From Populus alba (taxonomy: Eukaryota > Streptophyta > Magnoliopsida > Malpighiales > Salicaceae): a stretch of DNA of 64,000 nt. The stretch covers positions 13,398,169-13,462,168 of the forward strand of contig NC_133288.1 of NCBI RefSeq assembly GCF_005239225.2, written 5' to 3'. Position 1 is the first letter of the stretch, and each line of letters starts with the position of its first letter. The notes under the pieces were generated by a model. That model was not told where the DNA came from. It saw only the letters and a program-made list of their open reading frames with translations, and made no database searches. Shown piece by piece: positions 22,953 through 31,925 of this stretch. The position numbers were made by a program, and so were the translations under genes.

Positions 22953-23021
22953 ACGAGTCGATTTTAAATTGAATGTTCCGTGTCGTGTCAAAAAAGCGTT
23001 TTTGACAACCTTGTGTGTGAC

Positions 23022-24660
23022 GCTAGTGATTATGCCGTGGGTGCTGTCTTGGGACAAAGAAAAGATAAGAAGCCTTATGTGATTTACTATGCAAGTAAAA
23101 CTTTAAATAGTGCTGAAATGAATTACACCACCACTGAAAAAAAATTACTTGCAGTAGTATTTGCTTGTGATAAATTCAGATCTTATCTTGTTGACTCACC
23201 TGTTGTTGTTTTTAGTGATCATGCAGCATTGAAATATCTTCTTTCTAAGAAAGATTCTAAGGCTAGATTGGTGCGGTGGATTTTGTTACTTCAAGAATTT
23301 GATATCACAATCAAAGACAAGAAAGGCACCGAAAATGTTGTCGCAGATCATTTGTCAAGATTGACAACATATTCAAAATTTGACATCACACCAATCAATG
23401 ACTACTTTCCTGATGAATCTTTATTTTCTATTTCTACGATGCCTTGGTTTGCTAATATTATTAATTTTCTTGTCTCAGGACAATTGCCAGCTCATTTGAG
23501 TACCCAGGACAAAAGAAAGTTCTTGAACGAAGTGAAGAGCTTTTATTGGGATGACCCATATTTATTTAAATATTGTCCTGATCAAATATTTCAAAGACGC
23601 ATTCCTGACAATGAGGTAAGCAGTGTCATTAGATTTTGTCATTCTGAGGTATGTGGTCATTTCTCGTCAAAAAAGACAACTGCAAAAATCTTACAAAGTG
23701 GATTTTACTGGCCCACCATGTTCAAGGACTCACATGCATTCTGCAAGACTTGTGAAAATTGTCAAAAGTTGGGATCTATTTCAAAACGTCACATGATGCC
23801 TTTAATGCCTTGTCATTGAGATCTTTGACTGTTGGGGTATAGATTTCATGGGTCCATTTCCTCCATCTTTTGGTTTCGTGTACATATTAGTCACGGTAGA
23901 TTATGTTTCAAAATGGATAGAGGCAATTCCAAGTCGAAAAAATGATCACAAAATAGTGATAAAGTTTTTAAACGACAATATTTTGAGTCAATTTGGAATC
24001 CCTCGAGCCATGATAAGTGATGGTGGAACACATTTCTGCAACAATCCATTTGATTCTTTAATGAAGAAATATGGAATCACATACAAAGTTGCCAGCCCTT
24101 ATCACCCTCAAACAAGTGGACAAGTAGACCTTGCTAATAGGGAGATCAAACAGATCTTGGAGAAAATAGTGAACCCTAATCGGAAAGACTGGTCTTTAAG
24201 ACTTAATGATGCACTTTGGGCTTATCGAACTGCATATAAAACATCATTAAGTATGTCATCTTATAGACTAGTCTATGGAAAACCTTGTCACTTGCCTGTG
24301 GAAATTGAACATAAAGCTTATTGGGCTATTAAAGCTTTCAATTCAAACATTGATGGTGCTAGTCAGCTGCGAAAATTGCAAATAAATGAGCTTGAGGAAA
24401 TTAGAAATGATGCATATGACAATTCAAGAATTCATAAAGCAAGAATCAAAGAGTTTCATGACAAGAAAATACTGAGAAAAACATTCAATGTTGGTCAAAA
24501 AGTCTTGCTTTATAATTCTCGACTCCATTTATTTCTAGTAAAACTAAGATCAAGATGGAGCGGTCCTTTTATTGTGAAACATGTGTATCCATATGGGGCC
24601 TGTGATATTGAGAATCCAAAGAATGGCAATGTTTTCAAGTTTCTCTCACCCGGGTCAAAT
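23022..24660 (+). pseudogene. RNase H and integrase, copy B (one frameshift)
   Basis: RNase H resumes in frame at [18 protein letters not shown]. It contains [13 protein letters not shown] and VADHLSRL, then the integrase HHCC finger. The frame breaks at about 23805 (same lesion as A) and continues 23848-24669 with [22 protein letters not shown] and REIKQILEK. The C-terminus is cut at the CAAG/TTTCTCTC junction (24639/24640), where A has the 143-bp candidate intron. Confidence 0.85.
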
Positions 24661-24795
24661 GGCGGATAACGGTACTCTGTGACTCTTCAGTCGGTTCTTT
24701 CAATTTCCCATGATAACTGATATTTGTGTATATAATTGTGCAATTCTCTGCTCTTTCTTCTTTCTTTGAATCTCCCATCAAATTCTCATTTGAAA

Positions 24796-25308
24796 ATGGA
24801 CACCACTCTTGAAAAAATGAAAAAGTATTTTCCCGCTCTGCCTCAGAATGCGATTACAAAAATTTACCGTGCTAAGTGTGAAAGATTGAGGTTGTTAATG
24901 AACCATGGAATTCCTGAAGATATTCGTTGGCTGATTGAAGCAAAGGTCCAATTATCAGGTGAGTCCTCCAATTCTTTCATTTCACACATGCCTGGAACAG
25001 GTAAAAGCACTTTTGCAAAGAAACGTCGTGCAAAACGACTGAAAGTCTGTCACAGATGTGCCAGATGGACTTGTAATGCGACATGTCGTTCTTTAGGAAT
25101 GGTATCTGTAAACCGTGAAGATAAAATACAATTCATTAAGGATGGCCTGAGTAAAGGGTCTTTAGATAATCTTTTGTTAACCCTTGAGACGCATCCTAGT
25201 GGAGATGTGCATCGTGTAATTCATGATTTATGGCCACAATTCCATAAAGAACATGATCGACTTAGTCTTGGGAATCTGACTAAAAAGACCCTGTTTGCTA
25301 GTTTTTAA
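24796..25308 (+). CDS. Basic four-cysteine nucleic-acid-binding-like cargo ORF, copy B
   Basis: 170 residues, fully open. Start at the ATG conserved in A and F (MDTTLEKMKKYFP). Residues 62-72 HMPGTGKSTF contain a P-loop-like GTGKST string. Residues 74-83 are a basic block (AKKRRAKRLK). C85, C88, C93 and C97 form CX2CX4CX3C (CHRCARWTCNATC). No signal peptide or membrane segment. It lies 156 bp after the splice-like junction and 273 bp before LOG. Related by eye to carlavirus-type Cys-rich RNA-binding proteins (four-Cys finger after an Arg block), but the finger spacing is shorter. Function is unassigned; nucleic-acid binding is the best guess. The Walker-like string lacks the surrounding fold of an ATPase. 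Confidence 0.65.
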   Translation: MDTTLEKMKKYFPALPQNAITKIYRAKCERLRLLMNHGIPEDIRWLIEAKVQLSGESSNSFISHMPGTGKSTFAKKRRAKRLKVCHRCARWTCNATCRSLGMVSVNREDKIQFIKDGLSKGSLDNLLLTLETHPSGDVHRVIHDLWPQFHKEHDRLSLGNLTKKTLFASF

Positions 25309-25509
25309 GAAAACTGGATAGAAAGCCTATCCCCGACCCATAGAGGGCATTTAAGCCGTTCTTGGACTTAAAACCAAGGGAAGATGTGAGCCACAATCAC
25401 AACTACTTGTACATACATGCTTTTTCAAAATAAATAAATAAAGAGAAAGAGTGTGAGACTACAGCTGGCCTACATATAGGTGGTATGATTGCATTTTCAC
25501 TTTTTCATC

Positions 25510-25516
25510 TATAAAT
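25510..25516 (+). promoter_or_regulatory. TATA-like box upstream of LOG ORF, copy B
   Basis: TATAAAT 72 bp upstream of the LOG ATG (25582), followed by CTTCTCTTCC. Conserved in A and F, so it could be an internal promoter or part of a captured 5' region. Confidence 0.45.
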
Positions 25517-25581
25517 TCTTCTCTTCCTTCCCTTCATTTCTACTCATCCCATACATTCATCAAATATAGAAGTGTGTAGAA

Positions 25582-26234
25582 ATGGCAGGTTCCTCAAGTC
25601 ATCATATAAGAAATATTTGTGTTTTCGGTGGATTCAGCCCTGGGAAAGAAAAAGAGTTTTTAGAATCAGCAAATCATCTTGGTCACGTACTAGTTGAGAG
25701 AAAGATTCATTTAGTGTATGGGGGAGGCAGCCTTTGGTTAATGGGAGGTGTGTCAATGGCTGCATTTTTAGGAGGCAGTCAAGTTTTGGGGGTTGTCCCC
25801 AAAGCTTTAGCAAATGGAGACTCATTGGAAAAACAATTGGAGAGGAACTACAGGTCCCAATAATGTCTGATCGACTGAATGCCATGTTTAGCCATGCTGA
25901 TGCCTACATTGCCTTACCAGGTGGTCTGGGCACATTGGAAGAGATCTTTCATATTTCATCTTGGGCCCAACTGCACATTCACCATAAACCTATAGGTTTG
26001 TTAAATGTTAATGGTTTTTATGATAACTTGTTGTCTTTCCTTGATCAAGCTGTGGAACAGGAATTTCTAACATCTTCAGCACGACAAATCATAATCTCTA
26101 CTGCTACTGCTGAACAATTGATTGACCAACTACAATCTTTCATCCCTGTCATTGATCCTTGCATGAGTCTCCTAGATTGGTCAGCTAAGGAAAGCCGTAA
26201 AAAGCTTAGATTAGATTTGAGCCTTCATCTATGA
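25582..26234 (+). pseudogene. LONELY GUY (LOG)-like cytokinin riboside 5'-monophosphate phosphoribohydrolase, copy B (frameshift)
   Basis: LOG enzymes release active cytokinin base from its riboside monophosphate in the cytosol. Residues 1-80 (MAGSSSHHIRNICVFGG...VVPKALANGD) and the rest, in another frame from about 25822, together span the normal LOG length of about 217 codons. One missing A (GACTCATTGG against GACATCATTGG in F) causes the shift. Motifs: VYGGGSLWLMGG (Trp replaces the usual Gly), [52 protein letters not shown]. The Arg and the PGGxGTxxE active-site residues remain. No introns, although plant LOG genes have several, so capture from mRNA is likely. CVFGG replaces CVFCG. Confidence 0.85.
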
Positions 26235-27476
26235 AACCTTGTGTCTTTTGATTTTATTAATAGCATATTATTTTGTTTTGTTACTTCTTATATTTGTTTA
26301 AGTGTGTTTCAGGTTTATCATTGTTCGTTGTTTCAGGTGATGTCTTCTATACTCTATCTTTCTACCTTAGGACGTTGAGGACAATGTCTCGTTTTGGTTG
26401 GGGGAGAGGGTAGTAGTTTTTTTTTTTAAAAAAAAAAAACTAACCAGCTAACTGTTTTTGTTTTTAAAAAACCATTTGGCAAAACTGTTATTACTAGGAT
26501 GGCAGAGTAAAGAGGAATTATTCTTGAGACGCATCTTAGTAAAAATTTTCTAATGGTTATTTGCAATATTCATAACAAGGCCTATTAGAATACTTCTTGA
26601 AATATTCAAGTTTACAAACTCTCGCATTGTTATCACTTGATTCTACTCATTTACTCATTTAACAAGTATTATTAAACCTTTATTTTCACACACACACTTT
26701 AACATATGATTGTGGGTTACACATTGGATTATTACATTATGTTCTTTTATTGAAGGTAACAACTAAGGGAAAGGGATAGTATATAATTTGCAAAAAAAAA
26801 AAAATATTGATAATATTGATGATAATAAAAACGTAGATAAGTTTGGTTTCGTAGCCTCTCTAACCTAAGCAATTAAGCCCGAAGGGGTGTTTTAACACCT
26901 AATACCCTAAAGTCAACTGACTTGGGAGCTATTGGCCCAAAGCTTGTTACATGGGTTAAGGAGAAAAGCTTAAGGGAATCAAACATTGCACTATCTATGT
27001 ATTAGTATCTGCAACCCGAGTTGTTAAGCTCGTAGGGGTGTCTCAACACCTAATGCCCTAAGATCAACTGGTCTGGGAGTCATTAGCCTAAAACACGTTA
27101 CATGGGTTAAAGATACATTGTGTTTTAAGTTGTATGTGTATATAAATATATATAAAAAAAAAGAGAAAAAAAAAGTAATAATAATAATAATCCCAACCCA
27201 AGGAAGTTCACCTTAAACATTTGAACATAATATTGTTTTCTTCCAATAAAAGCCCCATCATTTATGTTTTCATATATTGAGCACATAAAAAGAAGGTTTA
27301 TTAATATCTTGTTTAAGAAGTATGAAGTAGTAATATAAATTTAATGAGAGTTTGTTTATCTGGATAGATTAATAAAAGTTGAATGATGAATGCCTTGCTT
27401 TGTGATACTTGCAAATTTTTTCTCTATTTTAACGCTTTAGATTACTAAGGACTAGTAATAAACTGGTTGGGGGGTG
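26235..27476 (+). other. 3' noncoding internal region of copy B
   Basis: No coding frame. Contains GTTGAGGACAAT followed by the purine-rich run GGTTGGGGGAGAGGG (26396-26410), A-tracts, the 151-bp tandem repeat (26850-27150), and ends with the polypurine tract GGTTGGGGGGTG (27465-27476) directly before the 3' LTR. Confidence 0.75.
26850..27150 (+). repeat. Diverged 151-bp tandem repeat with hairpins
   Basis: Two units, aligned from TTAAGCCCGAAGG (26873) and TTAAGCTCGTAGG (27024). Each holds a small hairpin (GGTGTTTTAACACC or GGTGTCTCAACACC) and ends TTACATGGGTTAA. The pair is kept in C, F and the minus-strand copy, although the two units differ from each other. Confidence 0.8.
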
Positions 27477-28269
27477 TGATTAGTACTTAAAAGTGCATGT
27501 TTATCAAGGTTTTATGTCATCATTTTGCACTTGAAGTATCAATAACTCCTTAACTAAAGCATGTTTTATAATAACAAGTTTGATACTATAAGATACCTTA
27601 ATTTATGGTAAATGCTCATCTTAAATGCAGGCCTATCATATAAATAAAAGGAACTTGATTTGTTGTTAACATAAGTTATAATCATGAATGCCTGCCAACA
27701 TTTACAAGTATTAGCTTTATTCGAATAAGATAACTAATGTAATCATGTTAATAATTTATAATCTAATTGGAACCTCCTTTATGTGTGGTTTCCAATTGAA
27801 TAATAAGAGTTTATACTATACTTGTTTGAAGTACCATTAGTGGATCCTCTAACCTTGACATTTATTTTTATCGTTGTTTAATCCTTACATTAATCTTTCA
27901 ACTCAAAGTTTTCATTAATTTCTTCCTTCTCTTCTTTATTGTTGTTGTTGTTGTTGTTGTTATTGTTGTTGTTGTTGTTATTCTTATTATTATTATATGT
28001 TCATAAACTCAATATATAGGCTGGAAACCTGTGACCCGATCTTTTAGATCATTCTCAGGTATAACAATGCCACGTACTGAGTATTATTATTATTATTACT
28101 ATTACTAGTACTATTATTATTATTATTATCGTTATTATTGTTATTGTTGCGCTGTTATTTATAATTTATACAATTAACCTCTCTGTGGTTCGACCCCGGT
28201 CTTGCCGGGTTATTTATTACTTCGACACTCCTGTACTTGGGAGAAGACATCAAGCTTTTGGTCGTGTCA
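27477..28269 (+). repeat. 3' LTR of copy B with internal deletion
   Basis: 793 bp, same ends as the 5' LTR but about 920 bp shorter. AAAGGA at the breakpoint joins AATAAAAGGA to ACTTGATTTG, sites separated by about 0.92 kb in the 5' LTR, so the TATA region is lost. AAAGGA is present at both parental sites (microhomology). Confidence 0.9.
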
Positions 28270-28700
28270 GTTTCTTAATGGGCCAAATATGGATATTGCT
28301 AATGTAGTAGAGTTATAGCATTATATGGATTTGGAGGACTTGGTTCATATGACGGCGAGGATGGAGAGATAAATTAAAAGGAGCGCTAACTCATGACCAC
28401 TATTCAATTTGGCTTCATCTTCCTTTGCTTGAAGGATGAATGTGAAGACAGATGATGTTGCTCAATCTAAGCCCTTTATGCATTCTAAGGTTGAACCATT
28501 TAAGGCTAAAAAGGAGATTTATATGGATGCTGAAGGTAAACTCAAAACTTAACCTACTCATAACTGTGATATAAAATGTCTTAGGTGTTTAGGGGTTAGA
28601 AACTGATGTGAACCTTATGATCACGTGGTCACGCAACCTATAATAAAATTGAAAATCAACCCAAGAAAGTTGAATACCAGGTTTGAAACCCTGACCTAGA
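28270..28700 (+). pseudogene. Old Ty3/Gypsy gag, right part
   Basis: Continues the gag interrupted at 16078: FLNGPNMDIANVVEL, stop, HYMDLEDLVHMTARMERQIKR, and near 28570 a decayed zinc-knuckle segment (CDIKCLRCLGV). Several stops. No pol follows. Confidence 0.7.
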
Positions 28701-28744
28701 GGTAACCCTGTACATAAGAATCAAATGTATTGGAAAAAAAAACT

Positions 28745-29580
28745 TGGACCTAAAGATAATCATGTACCAAAAATCCTAAAGTATACCAATGTGATGCTTT
28801 TATTAATTCCATGTCTAGGCTCTCTTTTGCTAAGGTGTTGATTGAGGTGGACTTGCTTACCAACTTGCCCAACTCAATCACCATTATCTTGCCTAATAGG
28901 GTCCCTTTATTGCAATGGTTGTGTATGAGACCCTCCCGAAGTTCCAAAGCTCTACACATATTGTCATCTTCTTGAGCATCCTACCCTATAGCATGCTCCA
29001 AAACTTCTACTACTAAGGGCAAGAAAGTTTCTCAACTAGCTAACCTCCCTGCGAAGGCCTATTAGAGTCGTCATCCCTCTAGTTCTGGTTCTCCTGTGGA
29101 GATAGGTGCTGTGGATAGCTAGCAGGGTGATAGGGTAATGTCTCATGGTGAGCAGCCTCCAAGTCCCCAGGGTGCTAATGTTAAGGCTGTGGCTGGGAGA
29201 ACGGTAGCAATAGGTGGCAGGAAAAAGACCAGAATCACCTTTATCGTTATGGACAAAGATCAAGCTATTGATCCTCTTGCCCCAATTACTATTGTGCAGG
29301 CACTTGATGATACTGTACCATTTAAGGATATCACTTCAGCAGAGGGGAAGAAACTTGTCACAGTTAGGAGGCAGTACATTACGCGAAGTAGGAGCCTGCT
29401 GGTATATGATACTCTAGCACTGCCTGGTAATCCAAAAGGAAAAGCCTCAATTATAGATACTATTGTTGTTTCCCTTAGAAGACCGAGTCAACCTCGACTG
29501 GGCGTGGATAATACCAGTGCTTCAGATAGGGATAAACCCCTTAGGCTTTCCCCTACTTAATGGTTTCTTGTTGGTCTATC
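28745..29580 (+). pseudogene. LINE (L1-type) ORF1-like remnant
   Basis: Plus-strand translation gives MSRLSFAKVLIEVDLLTNLP, then ILPN, then VVYETLPKF after a frameshift, a pattern of the C-terminal part of plant L1 ORF1 (DUF4283 region before the zinc knuckle). The open frame 29138-29560 (140 codons, Pro/Thr/Arg-rich) follows where the ORF1 tail would be; I do not recognise it. A string near 29563 (MVSCWSIR) could be the decayed start of an endonuclease ORF2, but nothing follows. Confidence 0.4.
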
Positions 29581-29657
29581 AGGCGAACTTGTAACATTCC
29601 TTGTTCCGGATAAAAACAACAATCTCTTGTTAACCAAAAAATAGAGTAATTAATTTT

Positions 29658-29660
<3 letters not shown>

Positions 29661-29703
<43 letters not shown>
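29661..29703 (+). repeat. (TA)n microsatellite
   Basis: About 21 TA units. Confidence 0.95.
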
Positions 29704-29706
<3 letters not shown>

Positions 29707-30406
29707 TGGTGTTCATATTAAAGTCTATCAAAATTTTGAAGAAGTCTTCCTTATACTAGAAGGTCCCAAGTTATCAACATTTAACATGTTTACACTTCTA
29801 ATAACCTGCATCTCCTAACTCAATCCCAACCCAATCATCCTGGGTCTCAATCCTAGAAACATCATCATACATATCAACCACAACATTTATGATATACATT
29901 ATATAACAAATATCATTATGGATAGATAAAAATATAAATACGCATACATGAAACATGGTTTTATGAACTATAAAGGTAAGTTCATTTAATCAAGTTTAAA
30001 CATTAAGTATACAAATTAAGTTATACAAACATTTATATGTTTACAAAATACAAGAGTATACTCCATAGAACCTATATTACAAGAAGTGAACATAAGCTAG
30101 GATCAACTCTTGTCGTGCATGTGATGGTCTTGAAACAAAATACATATTATTGAAACATGAATATCACAATAAATATAACAACACAAAAATTTAATAATAA
30201 CGGGTAACATGCATTCATATTTTGTTCACTTCTCCCTTCTAGTTTTCATTAAAATATCTTTCTTATTCAACTACTAAAAACCGTTTCCCCTCTCATTATC
30301 AACCTTTATTCCCGATTTTATAAGATCAATCATGATTATTTCTACTTAACACATTACCGATACCAATTTCACTAGTATAATCATCACTCCATAAGAGTTA
30401 ATGCAA

Positions 30407-30512
30407 GGTGATCCCCTTACCTAGGATCCTGACATACGCTAAATGTATGCTAGCCAAACATGGTGATCCCCTTACCTAGGATCCTAACATACACTAAATG
30501 TATGCTAGTTCA
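30407..30512 (+). repeat. 55-bp tandem duplication
   Basis: Two units starting GGTGATCCCCTTACCTAGG at 30407 and 30462, two or three substitutions apart. Confidence 0.85.
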
Positions 30513-31078
30513 TGCCCCAAATCACACTTCTCATATTTCCTTTGTCAGCGTAATTTCATCACATGGCAATTTATATAACAACCTTTCATCTTGAATACAT
30601 ATACATTCAGAATACTATCCAAAATATCAACATCATTACGCAAATTTTCCTCCTTTCACCTAATATCCAACATTTAGTAATTAACATTTCACATCGGTAA
30701 CATATTAAATCATGGAATTTAACAAGAAAGTATAGGTATGATTCACCTACCTGCAATAAAAGCTCTATTTGTGCTCCCTTCCTGCTATTGTTGCACCATG
30801 CATGTGGTCCCTCCTGCAAATCACAGATTCTTCTCATAATTTTTTCCTTATTTAAGAATATGTTTTATAATAACCATATCAATAACCAATAAGTCTTTCT
30901 TTCAGTCATTTCTTTATATTTTATGTTTTTCTCAATACACCCATTAATATTGTCGTTCTTTGTCCAACCATAGTTATCATTCCTTTCTTTATACTTGAAT
31001 TGTTACTATTTAAATCTCAAATTATTACTATCTAGACATTGGATTGTTACTGTCTTGACATTAAACTATTAGTGTCTG

Positions 31079-31425
31079 ACATCTCCTAAGATTTTTAACT
31101 ATATCTAGAGTTATAAAACTTTGTTTCAAGTGAGATTGGTCTCGTTGGAAAGATAAGACACGAGGCTATAAGTTTATGAAGGAAAACCTAATTCTACCCC
31201 CAAGACAGTTAACATTGTTCATCAACAAACATTGGACTGTTATTGTCCAACTGTTACTGTTTTGATATCGAGTTGTTATTGTCCAACCTCTTCTCAGATT
31301 ATTAACTACATCTAGAGTTATAGAACTCCATTTTAAGTGAGATTGGTCTCGTTGGAAAGTTAAGCCACAAGGCTACAAGTTCTTTGAAGGAAGGAGAACC
31401 CCCCAAGACAGTCAAAATGGCTTAT
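31079..31425 (+). repeat. Diverged direct repeat, about 140-bp units
   Basis: 31079-31230 and 31291-31425 share TCTAGAGTTATA, GTGAGATTGGTCTCGTTGG and CCCCAAGACAGT in the same order. Confidence 0.75.
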
Positions 31426-31522
31426 CAATGAACCAGACCTACTGCCCTATAGGGTCTATCATGACCCAGTCTTAGTTGGTGATCCATAGCTGGAGTTCTA
31501 TAACTCCAAATTAAGCAAGACT

Positions 31523-31648
31523 AATTTCTTTAGTTAGTCAACATCCAAAACTATAATTTCTATGAAAGAACATGATCCTAATTCCAATTTCTTTAGTTAG
31601 TCAACATCTAAAACTATAATTTCTATGAAAGAACATGATCCTAATTCC
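31523..31648 (+). repeat. 63-bp tandem duplication
   Basis: Units at 31523 and 31586 (AATTTCTTTAGTTAGTCAAC...) differ at one base. Confidence 0.9.
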
Positions 31649-31925
31649 TTCATCCTCTTACCCGAAATCTCTTTGAAAGTCATGAGATGAAACTGTCCAG
31701 ATTCGTCAACCTTTCCATTTAGCAACTAATACTTTTTCCTCAATTCAAGTCTAAGAACCATAATCTATAATTCAACATCCAAGCATCAATTCATAATCAA
31801 CTTTGAAAAAACTCATAAGACCATGTTTAGAACACCTTACCCGGTAAGAATCAAGGTTTCGATCTTCAACTCCTTTCTTTTGTTTCTAATGACAATTGAC
31901 CCTCCCCTCTCATCTTCTTGTTAAT

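Larger units (their letters stand above)
21252..23013. mobile_element. Non-autonomous hAT-type DNA transposon inside copy B
   Basis: 1762 bp bounded by an 8-bp target duplication TGTGTGAC (21244-21251 and 23014-23021). Imperfect terminal inverted repeats: CATGGTTGTTAAAAATGC at the left, and CAAGGTTGTCAAAAACGC as the reverse complement of the right. The 8-bp duplication, CA..GG start and subterminal arrays are hAT hallmarks. No transposase domain is present. The acidic minus-strand frame 21356-21703 comes from GTCTTC-type low complexity and may be a captured fragment or chance. Confidence 0.85.
16079..28269 (+). mobile_element. Athila-clade Ty3/Gypsy element, copy B, with LOG and Cys-finger cargo
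   Basis: Complete by ends: 5' LTR 16079-17793, tRNA-Asp primer site 17800, 3' LTR 27477-28269, flanked by GTTTC (16074-16078 and 28270-28274). Internal order: gag, residual protease, RT, RNase H, integrase, basic Cys-finger ORF, LOG-like ORF, about 1.2 kb noncoding. A hAT-type transposon (21252-23013) splits RT from RNase H. Its 5' half resembles E (shared protease deletion and stops) while its RNase H/integrase resembles A, so B is a recombinant. Confidence 0.9.
29704..31925. other. Unassigned AT-rich spacer, possibly an old LTR
   Basis: No gene recognised. It contains three internal duplications listed separately. The motif GTGAGATTGGTCTCGTTGGAAAG, repeated at about 31127 and 31337, is of the kind found in LTRs of other Gypsy families, so an old LTR is possible. 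It ends at the 5' LTR of copy C. Confidence 0.4.

Noticed and set aside
24850..25030. P-loop-like GTGKST string in the Cys-finger ORF as an ATPase
   Set aside because: Copy A has GIGKST in the same place, but no Walker B, hydrophobic strand pattern or NTPase-sized domain surrounds it; the basic block and finger fit nucleic-acid binding better.
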